From positions 38,776,319 through 38,840,318 of the forward strand of contig JAVMKO010000006.1 in NCBI GenBank assembly GCA_032164245.1: a stretch of DNA of 64,000 bases, in the 5' to 3' direction. The notes beneath the pieces are model-generated. The model did not search any database and was not told the origin of the DNA. It saw only the letters and a list, made by a program, of their open reading frames with translations. Below are positions 46,261 through 56,660 of the stretch, piece after piece (the stretch's first letter is position 1; each line of letters starts with the position of its first letter). The translations under genes and the position numbers were made by a program. This stretch comes from Sternotherus odoratus. Taxonomy: Eukaryota; Chordata; Testudines; Kinosternidae.

Positions 46261-46964
46261 GGGTATGGTTAGACTGAAGATTATAGCGCGTTTATTTGTA
46301 GCGCTTCCCAATGTAGCGCAATAGGTATCGTGCTAGAGACTGTACAAATTGAAACCTTGTAGCGCAAAAAAATGGATACATTTGTTGCGCTTCTGGCGGC
46401 AGTAGCAGTTGCGGGATAGGGCAGGTATCCCAGCATTCAGCTGGGTGCAACATGCTTTGCAAAGTGGGGGGGTGAGGGGGAATTGGGAAGTTGTTCACAG
46501 GGAGACGAGATCTGGCTGTCAGTTAGTTTTCGTTAGCGAAAACTGACAGGCTGTCTATTTCAGACACACAGCGCCGTCCGCAAGCATTTTCACTGGTTAT
46601 TTGCTGTGTGAGTTGTTAGAGAGAAACTGCAAAGCTACTTCCGCTTTTATAAAACAACACCTCACGTCATTTGCCTTACATGGCATGTTGATTGTCTTTA
46701 ATGGCTTGCTGATGGCCTTCAATGGCTTGCTGATGGCTTTACATGGCTTGGAGGCATGCAAGAGATCCCATGGGTGTCCACATTCCCACCGTTGTGCTAT
46801 AGCGCTAGCGCAAAAAGGCTTATCACTCTGGGAAAGGAGGTTTAATACTTGCGCTTTAAACAGTGAGTCATTTCGCAAAATCTCCCTTTGAAGTGTGTTC
46901 GCTACGAAAATTATTGCGCTACTGGAGGGCTTTTGCGCAGCAAAGCGCCAGTCTGACCATACCC
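46261..46964. mobile_element. Harbinger-like MITE, copy 3 (inverted)
   Basis: Termini are GGGTATGGTTAGACT and AGTCTGACCATACCC, with TCA duplicated on both sides (46258-46260, 46965-46967). At 704 bp it is nearly the same length as copy 1 and lies in the opposite orientation. It includes three units of the about 24-bp 'AATGGCTTGCTGATGGC' tandem. No coding capacity beyond repeat-derived ORFs. Confidence 0.85.
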
Positions 46965-47244
46965 TCAGTCTCCTTACATGGCAATAAGCTCAATAGAGAG
47001 CTCGCTTAAACATCAATAGCCCTGTATTTTTTCACCTAGATTTGGTAGCATAACCAACCCCAGTTTCAGCTAAAAAAGAGCAGCATACGGATTTGGGACA
47101 CACCCTGCAGATTTTGATTCCATAAACGAAAACAAATAAAAATACTACATTTAGAAATATATTTTAAATAAGATTGCATTAATATTTTACATCACACATG
47201 TGTGATATTAACAAAATGGATATAACAGCAATTAGGTGTTTCAC

Positions 47245-47362
47245 AACATCCGATGAAGTAGGCGATAGCCCACAAAAGCTTATGCTGAAATAAACTGGTT
47301 AGTTGCTAAGGTGCCACAAGTATTCCTCATTTTATTTACGGATACAGACTACCATAGTTGCT
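47245..47362 (+). repeat. Single-arm copy of the snap-back retroposon family
   Basis: CATCCGATGAAGTAGGCGAT, then CAAAAGCTTATGCTGAAATA and GGTGCCACAAGTATTCCTC, followed by the tail GATACAGACTACCATAGTTG, mirrors the right arm and tail of the palindromic copy at 276-511 without the left arm. Confidence 0.65.
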
Positions 47363-48079
47363 AATCTTAAACCTGTGTCAATATTTTGTTTCACCTGATT
47401 GCACCGTAGTTCAAATGGCTAAAATCTTTTTGAGGTTACATATTTTCATGGGCCAAATCCTTTGGTCTTTATTCAGTCCTTATTCAGACAAACATCCATT
47501 AAAGGATTCACCTCTGCCAGCTGTGCTGTCATTGAACCCAGATAAAATTAGTGGCAAAACTTCCATTATGTTCAATGGGACTAAGACCAGGCCATTGTCA
47601 CCTCAGGGTGGGGATAGCAAGGCAAGAACAGAGGCAATGGAGACTCTGTATGCAAGGGCATGTCTTCACTACCACTTTAAATCGATGTTAACGACGTTAG
47701 GTCGAATTAAACCTGTACCTGTCTTCACATACATGCCCTTAACGTCGATGTAAAGGGCCCTCAAGATCGATCTTGGAACTCCAGCCTAACCAGAGACATA
47801 AGGCTAATCTCGACATTCCAAGCTCGACCGTGGGCTAGTGAAGACGGAACCCGACATTAATAGCCTCCAGAGGCTGTCCCACAATGCTCCATTCTGACCG
47901 CTCTGGACTGCCTCACTACTGCTCCACTGTGACCGCTCTGCACTGCACTCTGAACTCGCTGCTCTGGCCAGGTAGATAAGACCCGGGAACATTTGAATGC
48001 CATTTCCTGTTTGGTCAGCGTGGCCAGCTCACCTGAACTGCTCAGTCGCCATTCAGAGCTATCAGCAGCACTAGCCGCC

Positions 48080-48628
48080 ATGCAGAGCTCAGCATCACAA
48101 GAATCCATGCTGAGCTCATCTACCCTGGAGACCAGCCAGAGGAGAAGAGCTCCAGCATGGTCCACTCGTGAGGTGCTGGATCTCATTGCTATCTGGGGAG
48201 AGGAATCCGTGATGTTGGAACTACGAAACAACAAACGGAATGCCAACACCTATGGAAGGGTCTCCAAGGCCATGCTAGAAAGGGGCCACAACAGGGACAC
48301 CACACAGTGCCGCGTGAAAATTAAGGAGCTGCGGCAATCGTTCCAGAAAGCCAAGGAGGCAAACGGACGATCAGGGGGCGCGCCACGGACATGCAGGTTC
48401 TACAATGAACTAAATGGGATAAGGGGGGCGCCCCCACCACCATCGCGCCGGTCTGCGTGGACTCCACCGATGGGATAATCGTCAGGGAGGAGACTGATTC
48501 AGAGGAGGACGACCATGAAGAGGAAAATCTCACGGAGCAGCAGGAGCCCAGCGGAGAACCCGTGTACCCAGAGAGCCAGGAGCTGTTTGTCACCCTGGAG
48601 CCAGTACCCTCCCAAGCCTCCCAGGAGG
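48080..48628 (+). pseudogene. Harbinger Myb/SANT-like DNA-binding protein, exon 1 (frameshifted)
   Basis: In Harbinger elements a Myb-like partner protein binds the transposon ends and helps bring the transposase into the nucleus. Translation from ATG 48080 (MQSSASQESM) gives a trihelix/Myb-SANT domain at about residues 25-105, with conserved APAWSTREVLDLIAIWGEES, the CRVKIKELRQ helix and the RFYNEL end. An in-frame Met upstream (47993) exists, but family members usually begin near the later one. Near 48422-48440, in a G/C run, the frame slips by a net minus one base. The acidic region then continues in another frame (VDSTDGIIVREE, then DSEEDDHEEEN). The exon ends before donor GTAAGT (48629). 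Confidence 0.8.
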
Positions 48629-49618
48629 GTAAGTGTTTCTTTTTTAAGTGATTACATGACGCATGATTTTGTAAAGGAAGCATTTATTAATGAGTAACTT
48701 GCCCTAAGGACTTAGCGTGCTTTCATTGCTGGTCAATTTCTACTCAAAGAGTTTGTCAATATACTCCGGGATTGACCATAAGTCCTCCGCGGACATTTCA
48801 AGGAAGCTATCCAGGAGGTAGCAATGAATCCAGCGCAGCAGATTTCTGGGGAGAGCCGCCTTATGTGGTCCCCCGTGATAGGACACCAACCCACGCCACG
48901 AAAGTAGTAAGTTGTCTGGTATCATTGAGCAGGCTAGCATTGCGGCGTATGGACCAGGACTTTGCATGGACTCAAGGAGCATGCGCCCCCTATCTCTCCG
49001 AGAAATTCTCAGCAAAGTGATGTCATTCAGGGTTGCCTGTTTGAGATACGGACTGCAATTAGTAGGGAGATAAAGATTCCCAGCTGCAAAGTACTCTTTT
49101 CTGCTGAGGACCGATCAACCGCAACCCCCCCCCCCACGAACGCTGACCGCTCCCCCCCCCCCCAGCCCGTAGCGGTAGCTAGCAGGGAATCTGAGCACTC
49201 TGCACGCGGTCTGAAGAGCCCCAAAAAGACCTTAGCGAGAGATTTTTTGGCATTTGCTTTGCAGTTTGCGGTTGCAGTGGGAGCCAGCCACGCGGTGGGG
49301 GGAAGGGGGCGGGGTTGCTCTACAGTATGCAGGCGCCACTTTTAACTTACCATGGCCGGCTGCACGGTGATTTCAGAAGCCGTCTTGGGCTGAGGCACGC
49401 ATATGTGTCTAAGATGCTCTGACTTTTCTGTGAGTTTCTCAGTCACTTTTAGGTGTAGAACATGACCTTGTACAGAAATCATATCAGGCCTCTGAATACT
49501 GAGGTTGCAAATGGCATAGTACTCCCATTGTGTACCGTCCGAGACTGCATCTGCCTCCTAACCTTGAATGTATCTGTCTCATAACTTTCAAACTTTATTT
49601 TCCCACACTCGCCCACAG

Positions 49619-50166
49619 ATGAACAAGTATCTCACAATCCCCCGGCCTCCTCCTCCCGCCGTGCACCGCAGATAAGAAAGTGTAAAAAGAAAACGCGAAT
49701 GCGCAATGAGATGTTCACTGAACTCGTGGAGAACTCGCGCGCTGAGGCAGCCCGCCAGACGGACTGGAGGGAAAGAATGAAAGAGGCAAGGGATCGAGAG
49801 ATACAGGCAAGGGATCGAGAGAGAGAGGAAAGGGATCGAGAGAGAGAGGAAAGGGATCGAGAGAGAGAGGAAAGGGATCGAGAGAGGCAGGAATGGAGAG
49901 CCGCTGCAGAAAAGAGGGAACAGCGTGAGGAAAGATGCATGGATGCTTTCCTCCGCATAATGGAGGACCAGAGCGACATGCTGAGATCTCTGGTGGAGCT
50001 GCAGCATGCCCAAAGACCACCTCTGCAGCCCCTGTGTAACCACCTCCCCCCCTCCCCAACTCCCATAGATTCCCCACCCAGACGCGGGGTGAGAACACGG
50101 GGGGCAAGCTCCGTGGGCCGCTCCACTCTACCCCACAAGCCAGCAGAAGCAGCAGCAGCAGGCTGA
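49619..50166 (+). pseudogene. Harbinger Myb/SANT-like protein, exon 2
   Basis: After acceptor CCCACAG the frame restored by splicing begins DEQVSHNPPASSSRRAP and then reads KKTRMRNEMFTELVE. This is the C-terminal coiled-coil part typical of these proteins. Residues after WRERM form a charged helix of four or so 7-residue units (DREREER), encoded by 21-bp tandem repeats at about 49787-49890. A helical MDAFLRIMEDQSDMLRSLVE segment and a Pro-rich tail follow. TGA is at 50164-50166, and an AATAAA lies 160 bases on. The 990-bp intron contains poly-C runs and no ORF of note. Confidence 0.8.
49787..49890 (+). repeat. 21-bp coding tandem repeat
   Basis: Units of GGATCGAGAGAGAGAGGAAA and near-copies are repeated about four to five times in frame, expanding a charged helix in the Myb-like protein. 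Expansion by slippage keeps the frame because the unit is 21 bp. Confidence 0.9.
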
Positions 50167-50319
50167 CGTTCTCGGAAAACTTTTAAAAGCTGCTGTGTCT
50201 TGCCCACCCCTCCTCTCCCCCCTTCCCGCCCCCTCCTTTGCCCGCTCCTCCCCCACTGCGACTGCCGGTTTCCCTCCAGGATACCAGGACAGTGATCCCC
50301 TGTATTTGTATTTCCGGTT

Positions 50320-50365
50320 AACCAATAAAGGAACCATGATTTTTCAAACAGTGATTTTATTTCCT
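50320..50365. terminator. Convergent poly(A) signals of the two Harbinger genes
   Basis: AATAAA on the plus strand (50324-50329) and its complement TTTATT (50356-50361) lie 27 bp apart between the two converging stop codons, so one short segment can end both transcripts. Confidence 0.65.
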
Positions 50366-50462
50366 CTGCAAGCATGGGGATGGGGGAGGGAAAGCAGGGG
50401 GAGGGGGGAGGGAAAGAGGGTTCAAGGGCAGCAGGCTTAGAGCACAGCAAGGGAGCAGATTC

Positions 50463-51808
50463 TCAAACGCCATCTCGGGCACTCATAAAACTGTCTTTCA
50501 AGGCGTCCCTGAGGCGCAGGGCCTCACGGTGTGCTCTTCGACTTTCCCTGCTGTGTGGCTGCTCATAAGTAGCAGAAAGTAAATTTGCCTCTGCCTCCCA
50601 GCCCGCCATAAACGTTTCCCCCTTGCTCTCACAGATATTGTGGAGCACAGAGCAAGCAGCTATAACAATGGGGATATTTCTCTCGCGGATGTCTGAGCGA
50701 ATCAGTAAGGAACGCCATCTCCCCTTCAAGCGGCAAAATGCACATTCTACGGCCATTCGGCACTTGCTCAGCCTGTAGTTGAACAGCTCCTGACCCCTGT
50801 CCAGGGCTCCTGTGTAGGGCTTCATAAGCCAGGGCATTAGGGGGTAGGCTGGGTCCCCAATGATCATGATCAGCATTTCGACCCCCCCCCCACGGAAATT
50901 TTCTGGTCGGGGAAGAAAGTGCCTTGCTGCAGCTGTCTAAAAACCCTAGAGTTCCTGAACACTCGAGCGTCATGAAGCTTTCCCGGCCACCCCACGTAGA
51001 GGTCGGTGAAACGTCCCTTGTGGTCAACCACTGCTTGCATGACCATTGAGTAATATCCCTTCCAGTTTCTGTACTCGGCGGCCTCGTGGTCCGGTGCCAG
51101 GATAGGGATATGAGTCCCATCTATAGCCCCACCACAGTTAGGGAATCCTATGGCGGCAAAGCCATCTATTGTGGCTTGCAGGTTTCCGAGGTTTATAACC
51201 CGGTGTAGCAGCCGCTTGACGATTGCCCTGCTTACTTGCATCACAGCAAAGCCCACTGTAGACCTACCCACCCCAAACTGATTTGCCACTGACCGGTAGC
51301 TGTCTGGCGTTGCAAGCTTCCAGAGGGCTATCGCCACTCGCTTCTCCACTGTAAGGGCCGCTCTCATTTTGGTATTCCTGCGCCGGAGGGCCGGGGACAG
51401 CAAGTCACAAAGTTCCATGAAGGTGCCCTTTCGCATGCGGAAGTTTCTGAGCCACTGGGAGTCATCCCAGACCTGCAGCACTATGCGGTCCCACCAGTCC
51501 GTGCTTGTTTCCCTGGCCCAGAATCGGCGTTCGATGGCATGAGCCTGCCCCATTTCCACCATTTTTGACAGATTGTCAGTCGCCCTACTTGCAAAAACGG
51601 CAGTGTCCATGTCGTCCTCGCTGTGCACGTCTTCGTCCATCTCGTGCACGTCCTCGTCCATCTCCTCCTCACTGTCGTCGGGTTCCGGAAAGCGCAGTTC
51701 TCCCCGGATCGCATTCCTCCTCTGCAGACGGTGCAGCATGAACTCTGCAACCGTGATCGAGGTCCTCACAACGGCCATTACTGCAGCCGTGGTGTCAGCG
51801 GGCTCCAT
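50463..51808 (-). pseudogene. HARBI1-type Harbinger transposase (DDE_Tnp_4), one frameshift
   Basis: This is the nuclease that would cut and paste the element. From ATG 51808 the protein has an acidic stretch (residues 43-68), a helix-turn-helix around YRSVANQFGVGRSTV (171-185), and the first two likely catalytic aspartates in GGAIDGTHIPI (D230) and GKLHDARVFR (D280). At a run of about ten G (plus-strand C, 50881-50890) the frame slips by a net minus one base. The last third continues in a second frame (50876-50463), with GDPAYPLMPWLMKPYTG and the expected catalytic Glu in VECAFCRLKGRWR. The total of about 440 codons is reasonable for the family. All catalytic landmarks survive; only the frameshift disables the copy, and homopolymer sequencing error cannot be excluded. 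Confidence 0.88.
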
Positions 51809-52172
51809 GCTTGCAATGCTATGGCGTTAGCACGGCGCGGAGAAAGGGCGCGAATTATGGGATGCCTACCTACAGTGCACCGCTCGTAATGGGGGTGGGC
51901 GGCGCGGAAAAAGGGCGCGAAATTTGGAAATGCCTACCCATAGTGCAGCACTCGAAATGGTGCCTGCTGGGGGATCAGGGAACTGTGGGATAGGTACCCA
52001 GAGTGCAACGCTCGTCATGTCGACGCTTGCAAAAGTTTTGTGGACAGACACGGTCGACTTGCTGTGCTTAGCTGTGCCTAGTGAAGACACACAACATCGA
52101 CTGTATACCGTCGCGTTCACAACATCGACATAAAGGAAATCGAACTACTGCTGTAGTGAAGACATACCCCAA

Positions 52173-53829
52173 GACAACACCCCTTCTGCTAGACCTGAAT
52201 TCTCTCTTTCCCCCTTTTTGGTTTTAATTTCTGTTGAGGATTTTGATTCTGAGGTGATGTGCATTTAGTATACTATAAAGCACTTATATTAAATAATGTA
52301 GATTTCAGTAGTGAAGTACAGTATAGTCTTTGCACCACTGGCATAGAGCAATCCTAAAAGGGTGCAAATGAACATGAGATTATCACCACACTGTCACGGT
52401 ATGTTCCAGAACAATACTTCATATGACAATTGCTGATGTAGGGTAGCAGGAGGGGGAAAAGAATGTGACCAGGGCTTCCATCACCTTTGGGGGTATTTAA
52501 CAGCTGGTGCAAATGAAAGCAACCTTTAGAGATGACCCAGCACACATCTGGCCCAGGACTGAGGGATTGCAAAACTTCTTTTAAAGCTGTGTAAGCTGCA
52601 GGACCATCTTGCCTGCAGCCAAAGATCTGGATAATTAGGTTGATAGACAGACAATAATTTCCCCTATCTTAAGCAGCCATGGAGACACACAATTTGGAGT
52701 TAGTGTTGCGACAGCTATTCAGATCAAAGCAGACATCCACATGGGTTATGTAACCTGTCTATTTTCACCTGTATTTGTCTTATTTTAAAACCTGAATGAT
52801 CTGAACTAGCTAGACTGGAGCCCGACTAGCAATTAATTACTACTTAAACCTCCACAATCAATGCATTTGTCATGCTCAAGATGCATAGCTAATCCAATAA
52901 AACATTACTGTTAAGATTGGAAGGATTAGATTTTTATTGGTAAATGTCAGTAAGCATCCATTTTACCATACACACACAAACCAGTGAAAAAATGTTTCCA
53001 TAGATAATAATTAACATTTACACATAGGCAAAGTAAGACAAAATGCTGCTTTAGAACTTCTTGGTTTGATTTAAGGATATTTTGTATGTATATTTTGAAA
53101 TGGATGGTGACCATTTGTTGTTTAGTGGTTACAAAGCTTTAACTGAGTCTCAACATCTGTCATGAAATAATTATTCTTTGACCTCCCATAATGTCCCAAA
53201 ACTGTAAAAATTATAAGAGAACAAAATTAAAATCCATAATTTTGTACAACTGTGAAAATGTAAATAGATAATTGAAAAAGATGCTTAAAACAAACATTAA
53301 TATTATCCATCAAAATTTTAAAAATTGAATTCTGTCAAACATAATTATTGTCACTATTTTTAAATCTTACTAATAAAAAGAGTCATTTTACTTCTGTTAA
53401 TTATCTTCTTTTAATGAGGCTATATTTTTACTGGTCATTTAGTTTTGGTAGAACCCCTTTCCAAGCATTTTCCAGAATTACCTTGATTCATTTAAAATTG
53501 TTTAATCAATTTTTGAAAATCATATCTGCCTGGGATACATCTTGCATAGTTTCTTGTCATGAATATTTTGTCTCTTTGTAATATGGAGCCACAACCTTTT
53601 TTGACATTCCCCCAAAAAGTTTTAGCGGTTAAAATGATCCCTTTATCTTTCTATATAAATTATTTAAAATAATAGATGCCTTAACAAGAATGTCCTGAAT
53701 CCCAGTCAGCCTTATAGGACTCATAAGGACTAAAGTTTTGAAAGTGAGCTAGAAATCCTCTGTAATGACTGGGGCATAAAATGTGGTGAATGGGTTAAAG
53801 TAGCATTATAAAGGAGTGGGTAATTAAGG
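52173..53829. other. AT-rich gene-free flank
   Basis: No recognised gene or repeat family. The plus ORF at 53348-53581 is AT-driven. Confidence 0.45.
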
Positions 53830-54400
53830 TAGATTTAATGAACCCCATTACTGGTTCAAAGTTTAGTATTTTCGAACTTACGACTCAGTGACAAGGGTAG
53901 CCGAGTGTGACAACTCTTAAAGGCATCAGGCACTTTTTCCTCCCCGGAGAAAGCTTGCATTTCTGGGGAGTTTTTTACACTTTCCTCTGCACCCCCCTCC
54001 CAAAAGAAGGGCTTTGGGCTGAAGAAGGGAACCTGGCTTCTAAAGTAGCAGCTGCATGTGCCCCCGAAGCACGTTAATGCTTCAACGCTTACAAAACGAA
54101 AGCGATGGAATCGCCTGTGTGCACCTCTCCGGAGCGCTAACATAGGAGCAATTGACTTGGAGAGATTTCCCGCTTGGGTCATGACAGCAAAAGGGGCATT
54201 ATACACAGACGATCCGGTCTGTCATGACACGGGGACTTCTGTATATTCTTACGATCATTATCGATCCAATCGTTATTTTAAGCTCCTCAGCCCCAAACTT
54301 TTTTCTGATTTCATGCCACCTCTTTTGTTGAACTTTACTTTCTTCCGATAAAGAGGAGATCCACGCTGGAAACATTTTTTAGGGGCTGCAATCCGCATTT
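53830..54400. promoter_or_regulatory. Candidate conserved non-coding element, CpG-bearing
   Basis: An abrupt rise in CpG content, with non-repetitive sequence that includes GATCATTATCGATCCAATCG (a CUX/ONECUT-like ATCGAT core), CACGTTAATGCTTCAACGCT and GGAGCAATTGACTTGG. Composition is distinct from the AT-rich flank on both sides. It could be an enhancer or the promoter of an unannotated non-coding RNA. Confidence 0.3.
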
Positions 54401-54680
54401 GAATTCAAAATGAACTCATTCGGTTTACACTATTTTCATACAAGCCATTCAGCTGCTAAACCAATGTGGACGCGGATTTCACGCTTTAAATTTCATGAAA
54501 CGCTTTCCCTCGAGCTGGTTTCATTTCTTATAGGTCCGGTCACATGCTACTTACAAGACAGATCATCTCGTAAAATGATTTGATTAAGTGAGCGCCCTTC
54601 AACGCTGTTTTTTATAGAGAGGCTAAAGAGAGCATTGCTTTGATAGCGCTATAAGAGAACAGGACATGATTTTAAGTTAC

Positions 54681-54840
54681 ACAGAGATACAAGGTGGGAG
54701 AGGTAATATCTCGTATTGGTGAGAGAGATACGCTTAGGAGCTATGTAGCGGGTCTCTCCCACCAACAGAAGTTGGTCCAATAAAGGATATTACCTACCCA
54801 CCTTGTCTCTCTCATATCCTGGGACCAACCCAGCTACAAC
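54681..54840 (+). repeat. Snap-back repeat, second family, same tail module
   Basis: The left arm ACAAGGTGGGAGAGGTAATA pairs with the right arm ending GATATTACCTACCCACCTTG. The left arm lacks about 15 bp (CCAACTTCTGTT region) between two TTGG words. The unit continues through CATATCCTGGGACCAACCCA to GCTACAACACTG. The tail (GACCAACCCAGCTACAAC) parallels the tail of the first family (GACTAACACGGCTACCTC). Confidence 0.65.
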
Positions 54841-55919
54841 ACTGGATATACCAATTAAAGTACACAGGCTCTTCTGCAAGGCAGTTGTTATGGAAAATGT
54901 TACTTTTTAAAAGATACTTTTAAAGGGCCAACCCACTAACCTACTTTTATTACCTAAAAATCTAAATGTACAGAGCAACGAGGTTATTTTCTTCCCCTCC
55001 CCCCAATAAAAAATGATTGTTCTCCTGAATTTCCAAGTGTAGATGCGGGTAAGGGAACTCCCTGAAAGGCAGGTTTAGATCTGAACACTAATGGAGGGTT
55101 CTGTTTGTTTCCACGATTACAGGTATAAAGTAATCAGACAATTTCGGGTGTTTTCGCTCTCATGCATTCTTGTGGGTTTCCTGTATTGTGAGATGTTTAC
55201 AGTCGTTTTCCTTTAAACCACCCTCAAGCCCTCCCATGTGTACACTGCCGTCTGTGCAAATTACAACGGTGCGGGTGCTCTCCTCTCTTACCTAGTGGAG
55301 TGTGAAAATAAGCCTATCTGGTGGGCACGCGAAGGCAGCCTGAAATGGATATTAACAAGGTTGGTAATTAGGAACATTGAAAGCCAGTCGCACACGTTAC
55401 AGGTCTGTAATGTTGTTGATGATTATTACCTCGATACAATAACCCCAAACGGCAGCTCAATGATTTAAGTACAAAGCAGACGCCAGTGCCTGCAGGGACT
55501 TCTGTACCGGGGGGGGGGGGGATGATTTTTTAAATTATTATTATTTCACAATGATCTGTTATTGAAAGCAAGGCATTTACTGACTCCTTTTTTAGTGGGC
55601 TTGAACCGGGTGCGGGTCTGTGCTGATGACCAAATGAACCATTGACAAATACAAAACCACCCAACTCAACCCATCACTCGCCTGAATATTCATCCAGCCA
55701 CATGAACTTGTAGCTCGGGACAAAGCAAACAACCCTCCTCCTTTTCCTACTGACATCCAGCGGCCTAGGTGACTGGACCAGATGATGTGGCCATAATAGG
55801 CATGTCTCAGCTCCGCGGAGAACTTCCTCTTTTTCTCTCGTCCTGAACGTCTCATTCCATGTGGCCGCTTTCAAGAGTTTAAACTCCATCCCTTTTTGAT
55901 CGCGCCCTACTCTGTGCTC
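54841..55919. other. Gene-free; includes possible regulatory sequence
   Basis: Non-repetitive DNA with several homeodomain-type cores (AGGTTGGTAATTAGGAAC near 55360) and a poly-G run (55510-55521). ORFs on either strand have no recognisable domain. Confidence 0.4.
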
Positions 55920-56660
55920 GCTGCTGCACAAGCCTGAAAATGGATATTACAGCTTTTTTGTGATATAATATCCCCCTAATTGGTGCTTCAGAGGGCCGGG
56001 CTTGAATTCTTTTCAATTAAGCCTAAACTACAGTAACTCTTTCCCTCTGTACACGCTGGAAAAGCCATTCAGGAAAGAGAGGACTGGTACTGCACAATTC
56101 CAAAGTACCTTAATGTGTCAAAAATGTTTTCTGAAGAAAGCACCACTGTAAATGCAATCACCTACATTGGTGTCCTCATTGTTAACCGGGAGCCAAAGTA
56201 TTGCTAATTGTCCTACGTTTTAGCTGGATTTTTAAAGCATTATGTAGTAAGTACACCGAAGGGTCAATTTGTGAAGTGAAATACTTAGCATGCAAAGCGT
56301 AATACAAGATGCTGTGTAATACTTGACCTCTCAGCATAATAAATGTAGCAGTGAAACGCTGTGCATTCAAGATTCACTGAATAGAGCCTTCGCAGAGGAA
56401 CAAAACCAGAAAATGTTCTCTTCATTCCTTTTTTCCCCCCACTAAGCGAAAATTATTCTTTATAATGGCCATTGCAGCAATTAGCCAGCATTTGGGGAGA
56501 ATAAATGTGCAGAAATAGCAATTTATTATTTTAAATGAGATTTTTGTATGGAGCCTGCAAATTACTTGGAAGTATATGAATAATTGTTGCCTTAGCTTTA
56601 TGCTACAGAATAGGGTGTGGGTGGGTATAAAGATTTCCTATTTGCAGTTAAATGTTTGGA
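55920..56660. promoter_or_regulatory. Candidate conserved non-coding element
   Basis: This is the most enhancer-like block of the window: repeat-free, AT-moderate, dense in homeodomain cores and with few long homopolymers. Examples are CCCCTAATTGGTGCTTC, TTTTCAATTAAGCC, GCAGCAATTAGCCAGC and ATAATGGCCATTGCAGC. Its texture resembles deeply conserved elements around developmental genes. This is an impression of composition, not an alignment. Confidence 0.4.

Larger units (their letters stand above)
47656..52169. mobile_element. PIF/Harbinger DNA transposon, near-complete two-gene copy
   Basis: A 4,514-bp element with termini GGGCATGTCTTCACTA and TAGTGAAGACATACCC and a 3-bp CAA duplication (47653-47655, 52170-52172). 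It carries a spliced Myb/SANT-like gene on the plus strand (48080-50166) and a HARBI1-type transposase gene on the minus strand (51808-50463). The genes converge. An AATAAA for the plus gene (50324-50329) and the complement of AATAAA for the minus gene (50356-50361) lie between them. Subterminal DNA has repeated TCGA/CGAC words (GTCGAATT, TCGATGT). Both genes appear to carry a single-base frameshift, so the copy is probably inactive but young. Confidence 0.93.
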
